Of a stretch of DNA of 64,000 nucleotides, positions 62,013-64,000 are shown one piece after another. The first letter of the stretch is position 1. Every line of letters begins with the position of its first letter. The notes beneath the pieces are model-generated. The model searched no databases. It saw only the letters and a list, made by a program, of their open reading frames with translations, and had not been told where the DNA came from. A program made the position numbers and the translations under genes. The DNA lies in assembly GCF_022346545.1 (NCBI RefSeq), contig NZ_JAKRNU010000002.1, forward strand, positions 62,001 to 126,000, in the 5' to 3' direction. This DNA comes from Sporosarcina sp. ACRSM. GTDB lineage: Bacteria > Bacillota > Bacilli > Bacillales_A > Planococcaceae.

Positions 62013-63146
62013 TTATTCTTCCGGCGATGCCATCCGTGCTTCGGTCATCTGCTTCCAAACGGAACCTTTGGCGTCCTCGCCTTCCTCAATTCGTGCAATG
62101 GCCATACGGATTTGCAGCTTCACCTCAAACTCCGGATCGTTTTCAGCCTCTTTCAATGCAAAAAGTGCTTTTTCAGTTCCTGTTTCATAAAGGAACATCG
62201 CCGCACGCCAACGAACCAATTTATTTTTATCTTTCAATGCCTCGATAGCCGCAGCTTCAAATCCTTCAAATCCGAGATCGCTCATACAATCGCCAGCAGT
62301 ACGGCGGACAGCCCAGCTTTTGTCTTTAAGTGCTTTTTCAACATAGGGAATAACTGCTTCATCTTCAATCATGCCAAGATAGACTGTGGCAAGGCGACGG
62401 ATTGACATTTTTTCATCATCAAGCGCCCGATCCAATAATGGAGCATCCGACATATCGGGATCAGGCATTTGATCAAGCAATTGAAACCTTGTTTCCCATT
62501 CTTCGACGTCAAATTCTTCAAGCGTCACTTTTCTTCCACGCTGGACAGTGTCCGAGTGACCTTCCCCGGCTTGGCGGACAATTTCCTGCAGACGCTCGTC
62601 CGGATAGGCAGCTTCGATTTCCTGAATAACCGTTTCTCCTATTTCAGCTTTTTCGCCGTAGCGGATTCCGTAGTCCGCCCACTTACGTAGTAATATATAG
62701 TTTTCGACTTCACGCCCTTGAACAGCATTCATCGCTTTGACAAAACGTTCGCTCAAGCCGAAGCGTTCTTCGGAATTGCTATCAAACACCTTCACTTGCA
62801 AAGGTATATCTTTATAAGTTTGGACGTGTACATACACTTCACCAAAGCTGTCGTCGGCTTGCTCCTCCACTTCAGATTCTTCACTTTGCTCTTCATTAAA
62901 AACAGCTTGAACATCAGCTAGAATCGCTTCCCAAGCGACTTTCCCCACCCGTTCAACCGCCATGAAATTCATGACATGATAAATTCCTTTGACCCCATTG
63001 ATGTTCAACAATTCGGATACAGGGTACGGGGCTATTTCTACGTCCGTTTTTTTATAATTATGGCCGGTACCTTGCGGCAATTCCGTATCCAAGACAATTT
63101 TCATGGAATTCGGGCTCGGTGTCGGTTCAATCGTTACAATTTTCAT
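62013..63146 (-). CDS. Conserved virulence factor C-like protein (YpgR type)
   Basis: A 377-residue soluble protein. The N-terminus (1-90, IEPTPSPNSMKIVLDTELPQG) is the NifU-N/Nfu-N-like domain. An acidic stretch (about 88-105, EEQSEESEVEEQADDS) follows, then the C-terminal third has HEAT-like repeats (SIRRLATVYLGMIEDEAVIPYVEKALKDKSWAVRRTAGD). This is the architecture of staphylococcal CvfC and B. subtilis YpgR. The function is unclear; the Nfu-N-like part suggests a link to Fe-S proteins. Confidence 0.88.
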   Translation of the reverse strand: MKIVTIEPTPSPNSMKIVLDTELPQGTGHNYKKTDVEIAPYPVSELLNINGVKGIYHVMNFMAVERVGKVAWEAILADVQAVFNEEQSEESEVEEQADDSFGEVYVHVQTYKDIPLQVKVFDSNSEERFGLSERFVKAMNAVQGREVENYILLRKWADYGIRYGEKAEIGETVIQEIEAAYPDERLQEIVRQAGEGHSDTVQRGRKVTLEEFDVEEWETRFQLLDQMPDPDMSDAPLLDRALDDEKMSIRRLATVYLGMIEDEAVIPYVEKALKDKSWAVRRTAGDCMSDLGFEGFEAAAIEALKDKNKLVRWRAAMFLYETGTEKALFALKEAENDPEFEVKLQIRMAIARIEEGEDAKGSVWKQMTEARMASPEE

Positions 63147-63164
63147 GAATAAGTTCCCTCCAGT

Positions 63165-64000
63165 TTAAGACTCTGCAATTTCTTGTAAGTATGACCATCG
63201 CTCGATCAATGTTTCATACGATTCGTTTAATGCATCGAGCTTCGTTGTCAGTTCTCTTAGTTTATCGTAATCGGAGCCGGCGGAGGCCATTTCTGCCTCG
63301 GTCTGTTCAATTTCCGTCTCCACTTTCTCAATTTCCGTATCGATGGATTCCCATTCTTTCTTTTCAGCATAAGTCATTTTCTTTTTCTGAGGCTTATTGG
63401 CCGGTTTCACAACTTCAACAACAGGTTCTGGTTTCACATCTGTAACAGCTTCATAGGTTTCAAGGTAATCTGTATAGATCCCGTACCAAGAATCGATTTT
63501 TCCGGAGCCGTCCAATATCCATAATTTCGTCGATGTACGATCGAGGAAAAATCGGTCATGGGATATTGTAATGACAACACCCGGAAACGTATCAATGAAT
63601 GATTCGAGCACGGATAATGTCTCCAAATCCAAATCATTCGTCGGCTCGTCCAGCAACAATACATTGGGCTGTTCCATCAATAGTTTCAACAAATACAATC
63701 TTTTCCGTTCTCCGCCAGACAATTTACTGATGGGTGTCCCGTGAGATGAAGTCGGGAATAAAAAACGTTCCAACATTTGTGAAGCAGATATACGCACGCC
63801 GTCCGCATCTTCGATATCATTCGATGTCTCACGTATATATTCGATAATCCGTTTGTTTCCATTCATCGATGGGATATGTTGATGGAAATGGGCAATCTTC
63901 ACCGTAGATCCCTTTTCAATGTGCCCGCTATCCGGTTCAATTTCGCCTGAGATTAGTTTTAATAACGTCGTTTTCCCCGCTCCATTTGCCCCGACAACTG
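63165..64000 (-). CDS. ABC-F family ATPase, Uup/YfmR type, C-terminal part only
   Basis: The start lies beyond the right edge of the window. The visible 278 residues contain the second nucleotide-binding domain: Walker A GANGAGKTT at the very edge, signature LSGGERKR and Walker [14 protein letters not shown], then the C-terminal coiled coil (KKKMTYAEKKEWESIDTEIEKVE) typical of Uup/YfmR. Such proteins act on the ribosome to relieve stalling. It ends 18 bp before the cvfC-like gene. Confidence 0.9.
   Translation of the reverse strand, partial: VVGANGAGKTTLLKLISGEIEPDSGHIEKGSTVKIAHFHQHIPSMNGNKRIIEYIRETSNDIEDADGVRISASQMLERFLFPTSSHGTPISKLSGGERKRLYLLKLLMEQPNVLLLDEPTNDLDLETLSVLESFIDTFPGVVITISHDRFFLDRTSTKLWILDGSGKIDSWYGIYTDYLETYEAVTDVKPEPVVEVVKPANKPQKKKMTYAEKKEWESIDTEIEKVETEIEQTEAEMASAGSDYDKLRELTTKLDALNESYETLIERWSYLQEIAES

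Overview
The window looks like chromosome from an endospore-forming member of the Bacillales, most likely a Sporosarcina-type member of the Planococcaceae/Caryophanaceae. The evidence is a complete tricistronic gerABC spore-germination operon, a YjcZ-type small protein, Bacillus-like gene clusters (odhBA next to yojNO-type genes; thyA-dfrA-ypmR-ypmS-msrA-msrB-yozE; xpaC-telA), strong AGGAGG-type ribosome sites, and short, dense operons that mostly run on the minus strand. The genus is inferred from gene content and remembered family resemblance; no database was searched. I saw no rRNA, tRNA or CRISPR array.

Layout. 1-4.8 kb: two subunits of a molybdenum hydroxylase (the FAD subunit is cut by the left edge), a YIEGIA-family membrane protein with its small partner, and a divergent molybdenum-cofactor cytidylyltransferase. 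4.8-9 kb: DUF4097, EcsC and YwaF-like membrane or envelope proteins, a lipoprotein, and the radical-SAM protein YfkAB. 9-17 kb: an ECF sigma factor with its DUF4179 anti-sigma gene, then a regulated export module (MarR regulator, response regulator, histidine kinase, heterodimeric ABC exporter). 17.1-18.3 kb: a gene-poor stretch with a tnpB-less IS200/IS605-like element and three small ORFs or relics. 18.4-27 kb: a Spo0M-like fragment, an AI-2E-type permease, an LCP protein, YjcZ, MsrA, an MFS transporter, a holin-amidase pair, an ABC-F protein and a lipoprotein. 27-33 kb: cold-shock protein with a structured leader, DUF1033, XpaC-TelA behind a sigma-W-like promoter, and a MoxR ATPase/VWA pair. 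33-39 kb: a second IS200/IS605-like element between odhB and its terminator, then odhB, odhA and a MurG paralogue. 39-48.7 kb: MATE pump, gerABC, CAP-domain protein, CobW GTPase, CtpA-like protease and DeoD. 48.8-55.5 kb: YozE, MsrB, MsrA, YpmS, YpmR, DHFR, ThyA, a structured repeat, YpjP, a 25-residue membrane microprotein, a methyltransferase and a bacilliredoxin. 55.5-64 kb: an ectoine-type ABC importer (ehuABCD), a second amidase, a Bcr/CflA pump, a CvfC/YpgR-like protein and the C-terminal half of a Uup/YfmR-type ABC-F protein.

Functional themes are envelope stress and drug export (ECF sigma, TCS-ABC, MFS and MATE pumps, XpaC-TelA), oxidative repair (two MsrA, MsrB, bacilliredoxin), osmolyte uptake, folate/thymidylate synthesis and sporulation/germination. 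The least explained features are two different tnpB-less IS200/IS605-like elements that keep omegaRNA-like 3' ends, and a highly structured short repeat whose core recurs inside one of them. Transcription units are punctuated by long, mostly symmetric hairpin terminators; one of them encodes the last residues of both convergent genes beside it.
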